A stretch of 5,314 bases of DNA, taken from contig JAIRNB010000372.1 of assembly GCA_031258265.1 (NCBI GenBank), forward strand, positions 1 to 5,314. Reading direction: 5' to 3'. Below the pieces are notes generated by a model. It ran no database searches, was not told the origin of the DNA, and was given only the letters and a program-made list of their open reading frames with translations. Origin of the DNA: Treponema sp. GTDB lineage: Bacteria > Spirochaetota > Spirochaetia > Treponematales > Breznakiellaceae. Numbering within the stretch: the first letter of the stretch is position 1; each line of letters starts with the position of its first letter. Below, in pieces: positions 1-5,165 of this stretch. A program made the position numbers and the translations under genes.

Positions 1-1
1 T

Positions 2-346
2 AAACTCATCGAGCAGCATCTTTTACTGGGCAACAAGTGGAACAAGCGCAACGCCTATTTTTACAATGCCCCGTGGAGGGAGCAAAACCTTGACAGCCTC
101 AATACAGCCGAGACCTGTTTCCGCGCCGCCCTTGCCTATTGGGACGACGCCGTATTCTGGGCGGAAAAAGCCAGGGAACCTCGCTTCCGCTTTGTCAATC
201 TTGAAAGGGTAGAGTATTGGGAAGACGAGGCCTATAGAATACTGGAAGAAAAGACCCTTGATTATGAAAAGGTTATTACCAGGGAACTTGCCCTCCTCCA
301 GGCCGTGCGGGAAAGATTCCAGGCTATGGATGCGAATACCTATTAG
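2..346 (+). CDS. C-terminal part of an unrecognised hypothetical protein (cut by the left edge)
   Basis: An open frame enters from the left edge and runs 114 codons to a TAG stop; the start lies outside the window. I do not recognise the family. The visible part begins KLIEQHLLLGNKWNK and ends FQAMDANTY. It is rich in aromatic residues (five Trp and many Tyr/Phe) and in charged residues, with amphipathic stretches such as AETCFRAALAYWDDAVFWAEKA (split here only by reading) that look alpha-helical; a TPR-like helical fold is possible but unproven. It has no membrane segment. Codon use (GCC, CTT, GAA, GGC) resembles the neighbouring genes, which supports real coding. It is co-directional with metN but 453 bp upstream of it, with a repeat element and a promoter between them, so it is probably not part of the met operon. 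Confidence 0.7.
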   Translation, partial: KLIEQHLLLGNKWNKRNAYFYNAPWREQNLDSLNTAETCFRAALAYWDDAVFWAEKAREPRFRFVNLERVEYWEDEAYRILEEKTLDYEKVITRELALLQAVRERFQAMDANTY

Positions 347-509
347 ACGGAGAAAATAACCTCTCAGACAGCCCTCCTGGCGGTTGTTTTCATTCTTACT
401 CTGCCATCACATATATTAAGAATCCCCGCTTGCAAACCAGGCTGCCGGCAGACTGACACGATTGTACATGTGGTTTTGTTTCCTTGGGAGAGACCGTATC
501 ACACAGCAA

Positions 510-615
510 AGCGCAAGGGATAGAAGCGGAAATCCCGCAGGCCCGCCACAGGCGGGCTGAGGAATTGAAGCGGATAGCCCGGTCCGGCCCGCAGGGCCGG
601 ATGCGCCCAAAACAA
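510..615 (+). repeat. Structured dispersed repeat, copy A
   Basis: This 106-nt element matches copy B (5166-5271) in inverted orientation. The first 73 nt (510-582) align to copy B with about five substitutions and two single-base gaps. The order is: AGCGCAAGGGATAGAAGCGG; a hairpin with 7-bp arms GCCCGCC/GGCGGGC (541-557); CTGAGGAATTGAAGCGGATA; an 8-bp hairpin TCCGGCCC/GGGCCGGA (583-601); and the tail TGCGCCCAAAACAA. The motif GAAGCGGA occurs twice, each time followed by a hairpin, so the element looks like two degenerate half-units. It could be a REP- or MITE-like mobile sequence, or a structured RNA at the 3' end of the preceding transcript. I cannot name the family. Confidence 0.8.
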
Positions 616-624
616 GGGATAAAA

Positions 625-648
625 ATGCCGGGGTGTTTACCCTGGCAT
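625..648 (+). repeat. Hairpin just downstream of repeat copy A
   Basis: Arms ATGCCGGGGT (625-634) and ACCCTGGCAT (639-648) pair over 10 bp, including one G-U pair, around the loop GTTT. The preceding CAAGGGATA (613-621) echoes the start of the repeat (CAAGGGATAG at 514-523), so this may be a truncated third unit. No T-tract follows, so it is not a classical terminator. Confidence 0.55.
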
Positions 649-714
649 GGGGGATGGATGATAATGGATACCCTGGGTATGCTCGAAGCGCGGTAAACTG
701 CGCCTCGCAGCCGC

Positions 715-743
715 TTGTCAAAACCACGGGGACGGGCTATCTT
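715..743 (+). promoter_or_regulatory. Probable sigma70-type promoter of metNIQ
   Basis: TTGTCA (715-720, five of six bases of the -35 consensus) and TATCTT (738-743, four of six of the -10) are separated by exactly 17 bp. Transcription would start near position 750 and give a leader of about 50 nt. A weaker overlapping alternative is TTGAGG (745-750) with TAGGAT (768-773). The choice is inferred from consensus matching only. Confidence 0.45.
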
Positions 744-750
744 ATTGAGG

Positions 751-779
751 TATTCCGATAGAATATGTAGGATATATCC
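751..779. promoter_or_regulatory. Small inverted repeats in the metN leader (candidate operator)
   Basis: Two short symmetric sequences lie between the predicted start of transcription and the metN ribosome site: TATTC-N5-GAATA (751-765) and the perfect palindrome GGATATATCC (770-779). Either could bind a regulator, but at this length and AT content chance is a realistic explanation. Neither matches an operator I know. Confidence 0.2.
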
Positions 780-788
780 GCCGGGTTG

Positions 789-799
789 AAGGAGAGGGG
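789..799 (+). promoter_or_regulatory. Ribosome binding site that fixes the metN start
   Basis: AAGGAG (789-794) lies 5 nt before the ATG at 800. It decides the start, because that ATG adds about 31 residues ahead of the usual beginning of MetN and no other ATG or GTG in frame lies closer to the conserved core. Confidence 0.7.
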
Positions 800-1642
800 A
801 TGCGCCTTTTGGGGCCGTTTTCAGAAAAAAAACTTGGGCCGGATTCTGCCGGGGCCGGGGAAGGCCGGTTCGAGGCCCAGGGGAAGGGGCTTTTTATCAC
901 CCTGAAGGGCATATCAAAGAGTTATGCCGCCGTTAGCGCCCTGGCGGAGCTGGACCTTGCTATCCCTCCGGGGAGTATCTTCGGGATCATTGGGAAAAGC
1001 GGGGCGGGTAAGTCCACCCTGCTGCGGATCATGAGTCTTTTGGAGAGTCCCGACCGGGGGGAGGTGTACTACGGGGGGGAGCGGGTGGATACCCTGCGGG
1101 GGGCGGCTCTGCGGGAACGGCAGCGGAAGATGGGGATGATTTTCCAAAATTTTAACCTGATGTCTTCCCGGAATGTGTCGGGGAACATCTCGTATCCCCT
1201 GGAGATTGGGGGGATGCACAAAAGACGGATACAGGAGCGGGTGGAGGAACTTTTGGAACTGGTGGATATTCGGGACAAGCGAAAGGCGCGGCTGCGGGAG
1301 CTTTCCGGGGGCCAAAAACAGCGGGTGGCGATTGCCAGAGCCCTGGCGGCAAGTCCGGAGATCCTTTTCTGCGATGAGGCGACCAGCGCCCTGGACCCTA
1401 TGACCACCCGGTCTATTCTTTCGCTTATCCAGGGGCTCCGGGAGAAGCTGCGAATCACGGTGGTGCTGATCACCCACCAGATGGAGGTGATCCGGGCAAT
1501 CTGCGAGGAGGTGGCGGTGTTGTACGAGGGAAGGCTGGCGGAACGGGGGACGGTGGAAGAAGTTTTTGCCAATCCCCGTTCGGCGGCGGCCCGGGAGCTT
1601 TTGACCGGCCGGGGCGGTTCGGCGGGGGGAATCAATGACTAA
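800..1642 (+). CDS. metN: Methionine ABC transporter ATP-binding protein MetN, short form without the NIL domain
   Basis: This 280-residue cytoplasmic ATPase would power methionine import with MetI and MetQ. After an unusual N-terminal extension (about residues 1-31), the ABC domain starts at FITLKGISKSY. Walker A is GKSGAGKS (65-72), the Q-loop glutamine is 116 (IFQNFNL), the signature LSGGQ is 168-172, Walker B is ILFCDE (188-193), the D-loop is SALD (196-199) and the switch histidine is 226. All catalytic residues are present. Characterised MetN proteins (for example E. coli, about 343 residues) carry a C-terminal NIL domain that binds methionine and inhibits transport. Here the protein stops just after the ABC core (VFANPRSAAARELLTG), so that domain is absent. 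The stop overlaps the metI start by 8 bp, which implies translational coupling. The methionine specificity is inferred from metI and metQ; the ATPase alone could be another amino-acid importer subunit. Confidence 0.93.
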   Translation: MRLLGPFSEKKLGPDSAGAGEGRFEAQGKGLFITLKGISKSYAAVSALAELDLAIPPGSIFGIIGKSGAGKSTLLRIMSLLESPDRGEVYYGGERVDTLRGAALRERQRKMGMIFQNFNLMSSRNVSGNISYPLEIGGMHKRRIQERVEELLELVDIRDKRKARLRELSGGQKQRVAIARALAASPEILFCDEATSALDPMTTRSILSLIQGLREKLRITVVLITHQMEVIRAICEEVAVLYEGRLAERGTVEEVFANPRSAAARELLTGRGGSAGGIND

Positions 1643-2303
1643 GGCCCAGCTTTTGGGGGTTCTGGCCCTCCTGCCCCAGGCTACTCTGGAAACCGTCCAC
1701 ATGACTTTTTTTTCCACGGTGATTGCCGCGGCCCTGGGTTTTCCCCTGGGGGCCGTGCTGTACTGCACATCCCCGGTAGGGCTTTTTCCCCGGCGGCTTC
1801 TCTACAACACCCTGTCCCGGATTGTCAATGTGCTTCGTTCCCTGCCCTTCATTATCCTGATGATCCTCCTTATCCCCCTGTCCCGGCTCATTGTGGGGAC
1901 CAGCATCGGGCCCACGGCGGTGATAGTGCCCCTGTCCATTGCGGCCGCGCCCTTTGTGGCCCGTATTTCCGAAGCGGCCTTGCAGGAGGTTGACGCCGGG
2001 GTACTCCTGGCGGCCCGGGCCATGGGGTCTACCAACTTTCAGATTATCCGAAAGGTGCTTATCCCCGAAACCCTGCCTTCCCTGGTTTCCGGCCTGGCCC
2101 TGACTATTATCAACCTGATCGGCTATTCCGCCATGGCCGGGGCTATCGGCGGCGGGGGCTTGGGGACTCTGGCGATAAACTACGGCTATTACCGATTCCG
2201 CACCGATGTTACCGTGGCGGCGGTGATCGTTATCCTTGTTTTAGTGGAATTGGTACAGTTTGCCGGCACTCTTTTAAGCCGGACCCTGCTTTCCCGGCGA
2301 TAA
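1635..2303 (+). CDS. metI: Methionine ABC transporter permease MetI
   Basis: This 222-residue inner-membrane permease forms the methionine channel as a homodimer on two MetN subunits. Its length fits the family (E. coli MetI is 217 residues). Five hydrophobic segments are visible at roughly 21-45, 65-87, 91-108, 150-172 and 192-214. The cytoplasmic EAA loop that docks onto the ATPase starts at EAALQEVDAG (113-122), contains AMGS (129-132) and ends IRKVLIPETLP (138-148). The conserved glycine-rich stretch AGAIGGGGLG (168-177) is typical of MetI. The ATG lies inside the end of metN, with GGGGGGA just upstream acting as a weak ribosome site, so translation is probably coupled to metN. metQ follows after 61 bp on the same strand. 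Confidence 0.95.
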   Translation: MTKAQLLGVLALLPQATLETVHMTFFSTVIAAALGFPLGAVLYCTSPVGLFPRRLLYNTLSRIVNVLRSLPFIILMILLIPLSRLIVGTSIGPTAVIVPLSIAAAPFVARISEAALQEVDAGVLLAARAMGSTNFQIIRKVLIPETLPSLVSGLALTIINLIGYSAMAGAIGGGGLGTLAINYGYYRFRTDVTVAAVIVILVLVELVQFAGTLLSRTLLSRR

Positions 2304-2320
2304 CGGATAAGGGTTTGAAT

Positions 2321-2352
2321 CCGCCGGGAGGCGGTTCATATATATTTTTTTT
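2321..2352 (+). promoter_or_regulatory. Small hairpin and T-tract between metI and metQ
   Basis: CCGCC (2321-2325) pairs with GGCGG (2330-2334) around GGGA, and eight T residues follow at 2345-2352 after a 10-nt gap. The stem is short and the T-tract is too distant for a good terminator. It could mark an RNA processing or pausing site that sets the level of metQ relative to metNI. The metQ ribosome site GAGGAGGA starts directly after the T-tract. Confidence 0.3.
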
Positions 2353-2364
2353 GAGGAGGAAAAG

Positions 2365-3195
2365 ATGAACAAAACAAGCGCGGCCTTAAAGGCCCTCCGC
2401 CTGCTTTTACCAGCGGCCCTGATTTTTGCCCTGGCATCGCCGCTTTTTGCCCGGGGGGCGAGGGCCGGCGGATCTACGGGGGCCTTGGTGGTGGGGGCCA
2501 CGGCAAACCCCCATGCCATCCTGCTTAACCTGGTAAAACCGGACCTGGCGGCCCAGGGGATCGATCTGCGGGTTATCGAATTTGCCGACTATGTGGTGCC
2601 CAACACCGCCCTGATCTCCGGGGACCTGGATGCCAACTTCTTCCAGCATATTCCCTACCTGGAATCCAACTCCGAGTGGAGCGCCGCGCTGGCCAACGCC
2701 TTTGGGGTCCATGTGGAACCCTTTGGCCTTTACTCCGGCAAAATTAAAAGCATCTCCGAGCTGAAAGACGGTTCCACCATTGCTATCCCTAACGATCCCT
2801 CTAACGGGGGCCGGGCCCTGCTTCTGCTCCAGGCCAACGGGCTTATCACCCTTAAAAGCGGCGCGGGCATAACCGCCACCCCTCTGGATATTGATTCGAA
2901 TCCCAAAAATCTTCGTTTCCGGGAGCTGGAGGCCGCCCAGCTTCCCCGGGCCCTGGCCGATGTGGACGCGGCTACTATCAATGGGAACTATGCCCTGGAG
3001 GCGGGGCTTAACCCCACCAGGGATTCCCTGATCATCGAGGGGGCCCAGTCCCCCTACGTGAACATCGTGGTTGTCCGCAAGGGTTTTGAAAACGATCCCC
3101 GGATTCAGGCCCTAAAAACGGCCCTGCGTTCCCAAAAGGTAAAGGACTACATTACCGCCAATTACAGTGACGGCAGTGTGGTGGCGATTTTCTAA
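2365..3195 (+). CDS. metQ: Methionine-binding protein MetQ (NlpA family), with a signal peptide but no lipobox
   Basis: This 276-residue extracytoplasmic protein would capture methionine and deliver it to MetI. The ATG follows a strong GAGGAGGA site by 4 nt. A Sec signal peptide is clear: basic MNKTSAALKALR, a hydrophobic core LLLPAALIFALASPL, then likely signal-peptidase-I sites after AxA near residues 29-34. NlpA-family hallmarks are VVGATANPHAILL (42-54), FADYVVPNTALISGDLDANFF (73-93, shown here for position), HIPYLE (95-100), IPNDPSNGGRALLLLQ (141-156) and INGNYALEAG (205-214). Known MetQ proteins are often lipoproteins, but this one has no cysteine anywhere, so it cannot be lipidated by the usual route. 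It is then either soluble in the periplasm or held by an uncleaved signal. NlpA-family members can also bind D-methionine, Met-dipeptides or other ligands; linkage to metNI favours methionine. Confidence 0.94.
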   Translation: MNKTSAALKALRLLLPAALIFALASPLFARGARAGGSTGALVVGATANPHAILLNLVKPDLAAQGIDLRVIEFADYVVPNTALISGDLDANFFQHIPYLESNSEWSAALANAFGVHVEPFGLYSGKIKSISELKDGSTIAIPNDPSNGGRALLLLQANGLITLKSGAGITATPLDIDSNPKNLRFRELEAAQLPRALADVDAATINGNYALEAGLNPTRDSLIIEGAQSPYVNIVVVRKGFENDPRIQALKTALRSQKVKDYITANYSDGSVVAIF

Positions 3196-3209
3196 AAGTT
3201 CCGGTGCGT

Positions 3210-3246
3210 GCCGCCGGGCGGCGTATTTTCCCCGGCGGCGTATTTT
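3210..3246 (+). terminator. GC-rich hairpin after metQ, probable operon terminator or attenuator
   Basis: GCCGCCGGG (3210-3218) pairs perfectly with CCCGGCGGC (3231-3239) around a 12-nt loop, followed by GTATTTTATAT. The T-run is short and interrupted, so termination may be partial. A 13-nt sequence GGCGGCGTATTTT occurs twice (3217-3229 and 3234-3246) at 17-bp spacing, so the hairpin seems to be built from a small tandem duplication. The first copy can also fold on its own (3210-3215 with 3217-3222), which competes with the larger stem. Confidence 0.5.
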
Positions 3247-3268
3247 ATATGAATGACGGAGGTATACC

Positions 3269-3667
3269 ATGCAAGAGGTTTACGATTTTCTTAAAAAAAC
3301 CGGGATTTATTACCTGGCCACGGTGGAGGGGGATCAGCCCAGGGTCCGCCCCTTCGGCACGGTGGATATTTTTGACGGAAAACTGTACATCCAGACCGGG
3401 AAGTCAAAAGACGTTTCAAAGCAGATAGCGGCGAATCCAAAAATCGAAATCTGCGCCTTTGACCCGGCGGGCGGTAAGTGGATTCGCGTGCAGGCCGCCG
3501 CCGTGGAAGACCCCCGGCGGGAGGCAAAGAAACACATGCTGGACGCTTACCCCAGCCTGCGGGACAGGTATTCCGAAGATGACGGCAACACCCTGGTACT
3601 GTACCTGAAAGACGCCGTAGCGACCTTTACCGAATTTGGCAAAGATCCGAAGATCGTCAAGTTTTAA
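3269..3667 (+). CDS. Pyridoxamine 5'-phosphate oxidase-like FMN-binding split-barrel protein
   Basis: This 132-residue cytoplasmic protein belongs to the small PNPOx-like flavin-binding split-barrel group. The start has GGAGG 6 nt upstream. The pattern is typical: an N-terminal helix MQEVYDFLKKTG, then ATVEGDQPRVRPFGTVDI (18-35, the strand-turn-strand that usually contacts the FMN phosphate through the R-x-R/P-F region), GKLYIQTGKSKDVSKQI (37-53) and NPKIEICAFDPAGGKWIRVQ (56-75). The C-terminal half, with LRDRYSEDDGNTLVLYLKDAVATF, is as expected for short family members of about 130 residues. True PdxH is longer, about 220 residues, so this is probably not the PLP biosynthetic enzyme. Substrate and role are unknown; relatives include flavin reductases, haem-linked proteins and detoxification enzymes. 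It sits 73 bp after metQ, on the same strand, and could be read through from the met operon. Confidence 0.85.
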   Translation: MQEVYDFLKKTGIYYLATVEGDQPRVRPFGTVDIFDGKLYIQTGKSKDVSKQIAANPKIEICAFDPAGGKWIRVQAAAVEDPRREAKKHMLDAYPSLRDRYSEDDGNTLVLYLKDAVATFTEFGKDPKIVKF

Positions 3668-3706
3668 GCGCGTCCCCTGGGGCTTGGACCCCTTTGCCGC
3701 TTAAAA
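3662..3706. repeat. Long inverted repeat spanning the stop codon of the PNPOx-like gene
   Basis: TTTTAAGCG (3662-3670, containing the TAA stop) pairs perfectly with CGCTTAAAA (3698-3706) over 9 bp, enclosing a 27-nt GC-rich interior that includes CCCCTGGGG. It lies directly beside the main terminator and may be a second, weaker termination or RNA-stabilising structure. The AT-rich ends would give U-tracts in both directions. Confidence 0.4.
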
Positions 3707-3707
3707 G

Positions 3708-3737
3708 AAAAGCCGGACCTCCAGGTCCGGCTTTTTT
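3708..3737. terminator. Strong bidirectional intrinsic terminator between convergent genes
   Basis: AAAAGCCGGACCT (3708-3720) pairs perfectly with AGGTCCGGCTTTT (3723-3735), a 13-bp stem with a 2-nt centre, and the + strand continues as T to position 3737. On the - strand the same stem is followed by TTTTCTTTT. It therefore serves both the + strand PNPOx-like gene, which ends 40 bp upstream, and the - strand metY, which ends 5 bp to the right. Confidence 0.9.
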
Positions 3738-3742
3738 AACCG

Positions 3743-5032
3743 CTATTTTACTGCCTCAAAGCCCTGTTTTAGATCGTCGATAATGTCGTCAATATGTTCG
3801 GTGCCGATAGAAAGCCGGACGGTATTGGGCTTGATCCCCTGCTCCAGGAGTTCCGCCCCGCTTAACTGGGAGTGGGTGGTGGAGGCGGGGTGAATAACCA
3901 GGGATTTTACATCCGCCACATTGGCCAAAAGGGAAAAGAGTTCCAGTTTTTCGGTGAACTTCTTGGCCTGCTCCGCGCCGCCCTTAAGTTCAAAAGTAAA
4001 AATCGAACCGCCGCCCCTGGGGAAGTATTTCTTAAAGAGGGCGCTGTCCCGGTGATCCTTTAAGGCGGGGTGGTTTACCTTTTCCACCAGGGGATGGGAG
4101 ACGAGGAAGTCCAGGACCTTCCGGGTATTTTCCAGGTGCCGTTCTACCCGGAGGGAAAGGGTCTCCAGGCCCTGGAGAAAGAGGAATGCGTTGAAGGGGG
4201 ACAGGGCGGCGCCGGTGTCCCGGAGCAGGGTGGTCCGGGCCTTGATAATATAGGCCAGATTCCCCACCGCCTGGGTAAAAACTACCCCATGGTAGCTGGA
4301 GTTTGGCTGGGAAAGACCGGGGAACTTGTCATTGGCCGCCCAGTCGAAATGCCCCCCGTCCACCAGGACCCCGCCGATGGAAGTACCGTGGCCGCCGATA
4401 AACTTGGTGGCCGAGTGGACCACAATGTCCACGCCATACTCGATGGGCCGCAGCAGGTAGGGGGTGGCAAAGGTATTGTCCACCACCACCGGGATACCGT
4501 GTTTATGGGCAATGGCCGTTACCGCCTCAATATCCACGACGGAACTGTTGGGGTTTCCCAGGGTTTCAAAGAAAATAGCCTTGGTGTTGGCTTGAATGGC
4601 CTTTTCAAAATTCGCGGGAACGCTGCCATCCACAAAACTGGTCCCAATCCCCAGGTCTTTAAAGGTGTTGGCAAAGAGATTGTAGGTCCCCCCGTAGATC
4701 TGGTAGTCGGAAACGATGTGGTCCCCGGAGCGGGCGATGTTCTGGATAGCGTAGGTGCAGGCCGCCGCGCCGGAGGCGGTAGCCAGGGCCGCCGCTCCCC
4801 CTTCCAGGGCGGCAATCCGCTTCTCAAAAACATCCCAGGTAGGGTTCATGATCCGGCTGTAGATGTTCCCCGATTCGCTAAGGGCAAAGCGGTCCGCCGC
4901 GGACTTTGAGCTGGGAAACACATAAGACGAGGTCTGGTAAATTGGCACCGCCCTAGCATCGGTGGCGGGGTCCGGCTTCTCCTGGCCCGCGTGAACCTGG
5001 AGAGTCTCGAAACGGTAATTTTGCTTAGCCAT
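3743..5032 (-). CDS. metY: O-acetylhomoserine sulfhydrylase (PLP-dependent Cys/Met metabolism family)
   Basis: This 429-residue cytoplasmic enzyme would join O-acetylhomoserine with sulfide to make homocysteine (or with methanethiol to make methionine), releasing acetate; it is the direct sulfhydrylation route. Length and sequence fit the MetY group (about 430 residues) and are longer than most MetB/MetC/MetZ enzymes. Family residues seen: the N-terminal FETLQVHAGQ; Y58 and R60 (IYSRIMNPT), which bind the cofactor phosphate of the partner subunit; S87-G88; Y113 stacking on PLP; D185 (VVVDNTFATP); the Schiff-base lysine K210 in SATKFIGGHG; and R406 (NTVRLSIG) for the substrate carboxylate. The region of about residues 226-250 (GGHFDWAANDKFPGLSQPNSSYHG by position) is the insertion typical of MetY. 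The start has AAGGAG 6 nt upstream. Alternatives are O-succinylhomoserine or O-phosphohomoserine as substrate, or gamma-lyase activity. Confidence 0.93.
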   Translation of the reverse strand: MAKQNYRFETLQVHAGQEKPDPATDARAVPIYQTSSYVFPSSKSAADRFALSESGNIYSRIMNPTWDVFEKRIAALEGGAAALATASGAAACTYAIQNIARSGDHIVSDYQIYGGTYNLFANTFKDLGIGTSFVDGSVPANFEKAIQANTKAIFFETLGNPNSSVVDIEAVTAIAHKHGIPVVVDNTFATPYLLRPIEYGVDIVVHSATKFIGGHGTSIGGVLVDGGHFDWAANDKFPGLSQPNSSYHGVVFTQAVGNLAYIIKARTTLLRDTGAALSPFNAFLFLQGLETLSLRVERHLENTRKVLDFLVSHPLVEKVNHPALKDHRDSALFKKYFPRGGGSIFTFELKGGAEQAKKFTEKLELFSLLANVADVKSLVIHPASTTHSQLSGAELLEQGIKPNTVRLSIGTEHIDDIIDDLKQGFEAVK

Positions 5033-5037
5033 GAAAT

Positions 5038-5044
5038 ACTCCTT
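5038..5044 (-). promoter_or_regulatory. metY ribosome binding site
   Basis: On the - strand AAGGAGT lies about 6 nt before the ATG of metY. It supports the chosen start, which also matches where family members begin. Confidence 0.8.
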
Positions 5045-5048
5045 AATT

Positions 5049-5065
5049 CCTATAAATTTGATAGG
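5049..5065. promoter_or_regulatory. Inverted repeat in the metY leader (candidate operator or hairpin)
   Basis: CCTAT (5049-5053) and ATAGG (5061-5065) flank an AT-rich 7-nt centre, just upstream of the ribosome site and within the predicted 5' untranslated region. A second palindrome, TACCGGTA (5077-5084), touches the -10 element. Both are in positions suited to a repressor, but they are short and match no operator I know. Confidence 0.25.
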
Positions 5066-5083
5066 CTTAATATAGTTACCGGT

Positions 5084-5112
5084 AGCATATCTTGTTTCGC
5101 GGCCCCTGTCAA
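5084..5112 (-). promoter_or_regulatory. sigma70-type promoter of metY
   Basis: Read on the - strand, a perfect TTGACA (5107-5112 complement) and TATGCT (5084-5089 complement, four of six consensus bases including the key first T, A and final T) are separated by exactly 17 bp. Transcription would start near 5077, giving a leader of about 45 nt, too short for a SAM riboswitch. This is the best promoter match in the window. Confidence 0.65.
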
Positions 5113-5165
5113 GAAAACGGAAAACCGATGAACAAACCAGGGGATCGGCGTTTGCTTTTTTTCGT

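Larger units (their letters stand above)
347..799. other. Gene-free intergenic region upstream of metN
   Basis: This stretch of about 450 bp contains no convincing gene; the short open frames in it lack good ribosome sites and run through hairpins. It holds, in order: a stretch with no clear signal apart from a 10-bp palindrome CTGCCGGCAG at 442-451; structured repeat copy A (510-615); a further hairpin at 625-648; a probable promoter at 715-743; and a short leader with two small inverted repeats before the metN ribosome site. I looked for SAM-I and SAM-II riboswitch motifs and a T-box and saw none. Confidence 0.7.

Noticed and set aside
368..400. A terminator after the first gene, from GCC-CTCCT-GGC and the following TTTT
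   Set aside because: The stem is only about 3 bp before a bulge, so it is too weak to call.
510..648. A CRISPR array
   Set aside because: The repeated boxes are degenerate, unevenly spaced and followed by hairpins; there are no regular spacers and no cas genes.
484..696. A 70-codon open frame on the + strand in the intergenic region
   Set aside because: It runs straight through the hairpins of repeat copy A and has no convincing ribosome site. The conservation between copies follows structure and includes single-base gaps that would break the frame.
600..800. A SAM riboswitch or T-box upstream of metN
   Set aside because: I found neither the SAM-I core nor the T-box consensus, and the predicted leader is only about 50 nt.
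914..1768. A 284-codon open frame on the - strand
   Set aside because: It is antisense to metN and the start of metI. Its Pro/Arg-rich product is the usual shadow of a GC-rich gene.
4070..4909. A 279-codon open frame on the + strand
   Set aside because: It lies wholly antisense to metY, which has complete family motifs, a good ribosome site and a promoter. The antisense product is low-complexity, Gly/Val-rich and resembles no family.
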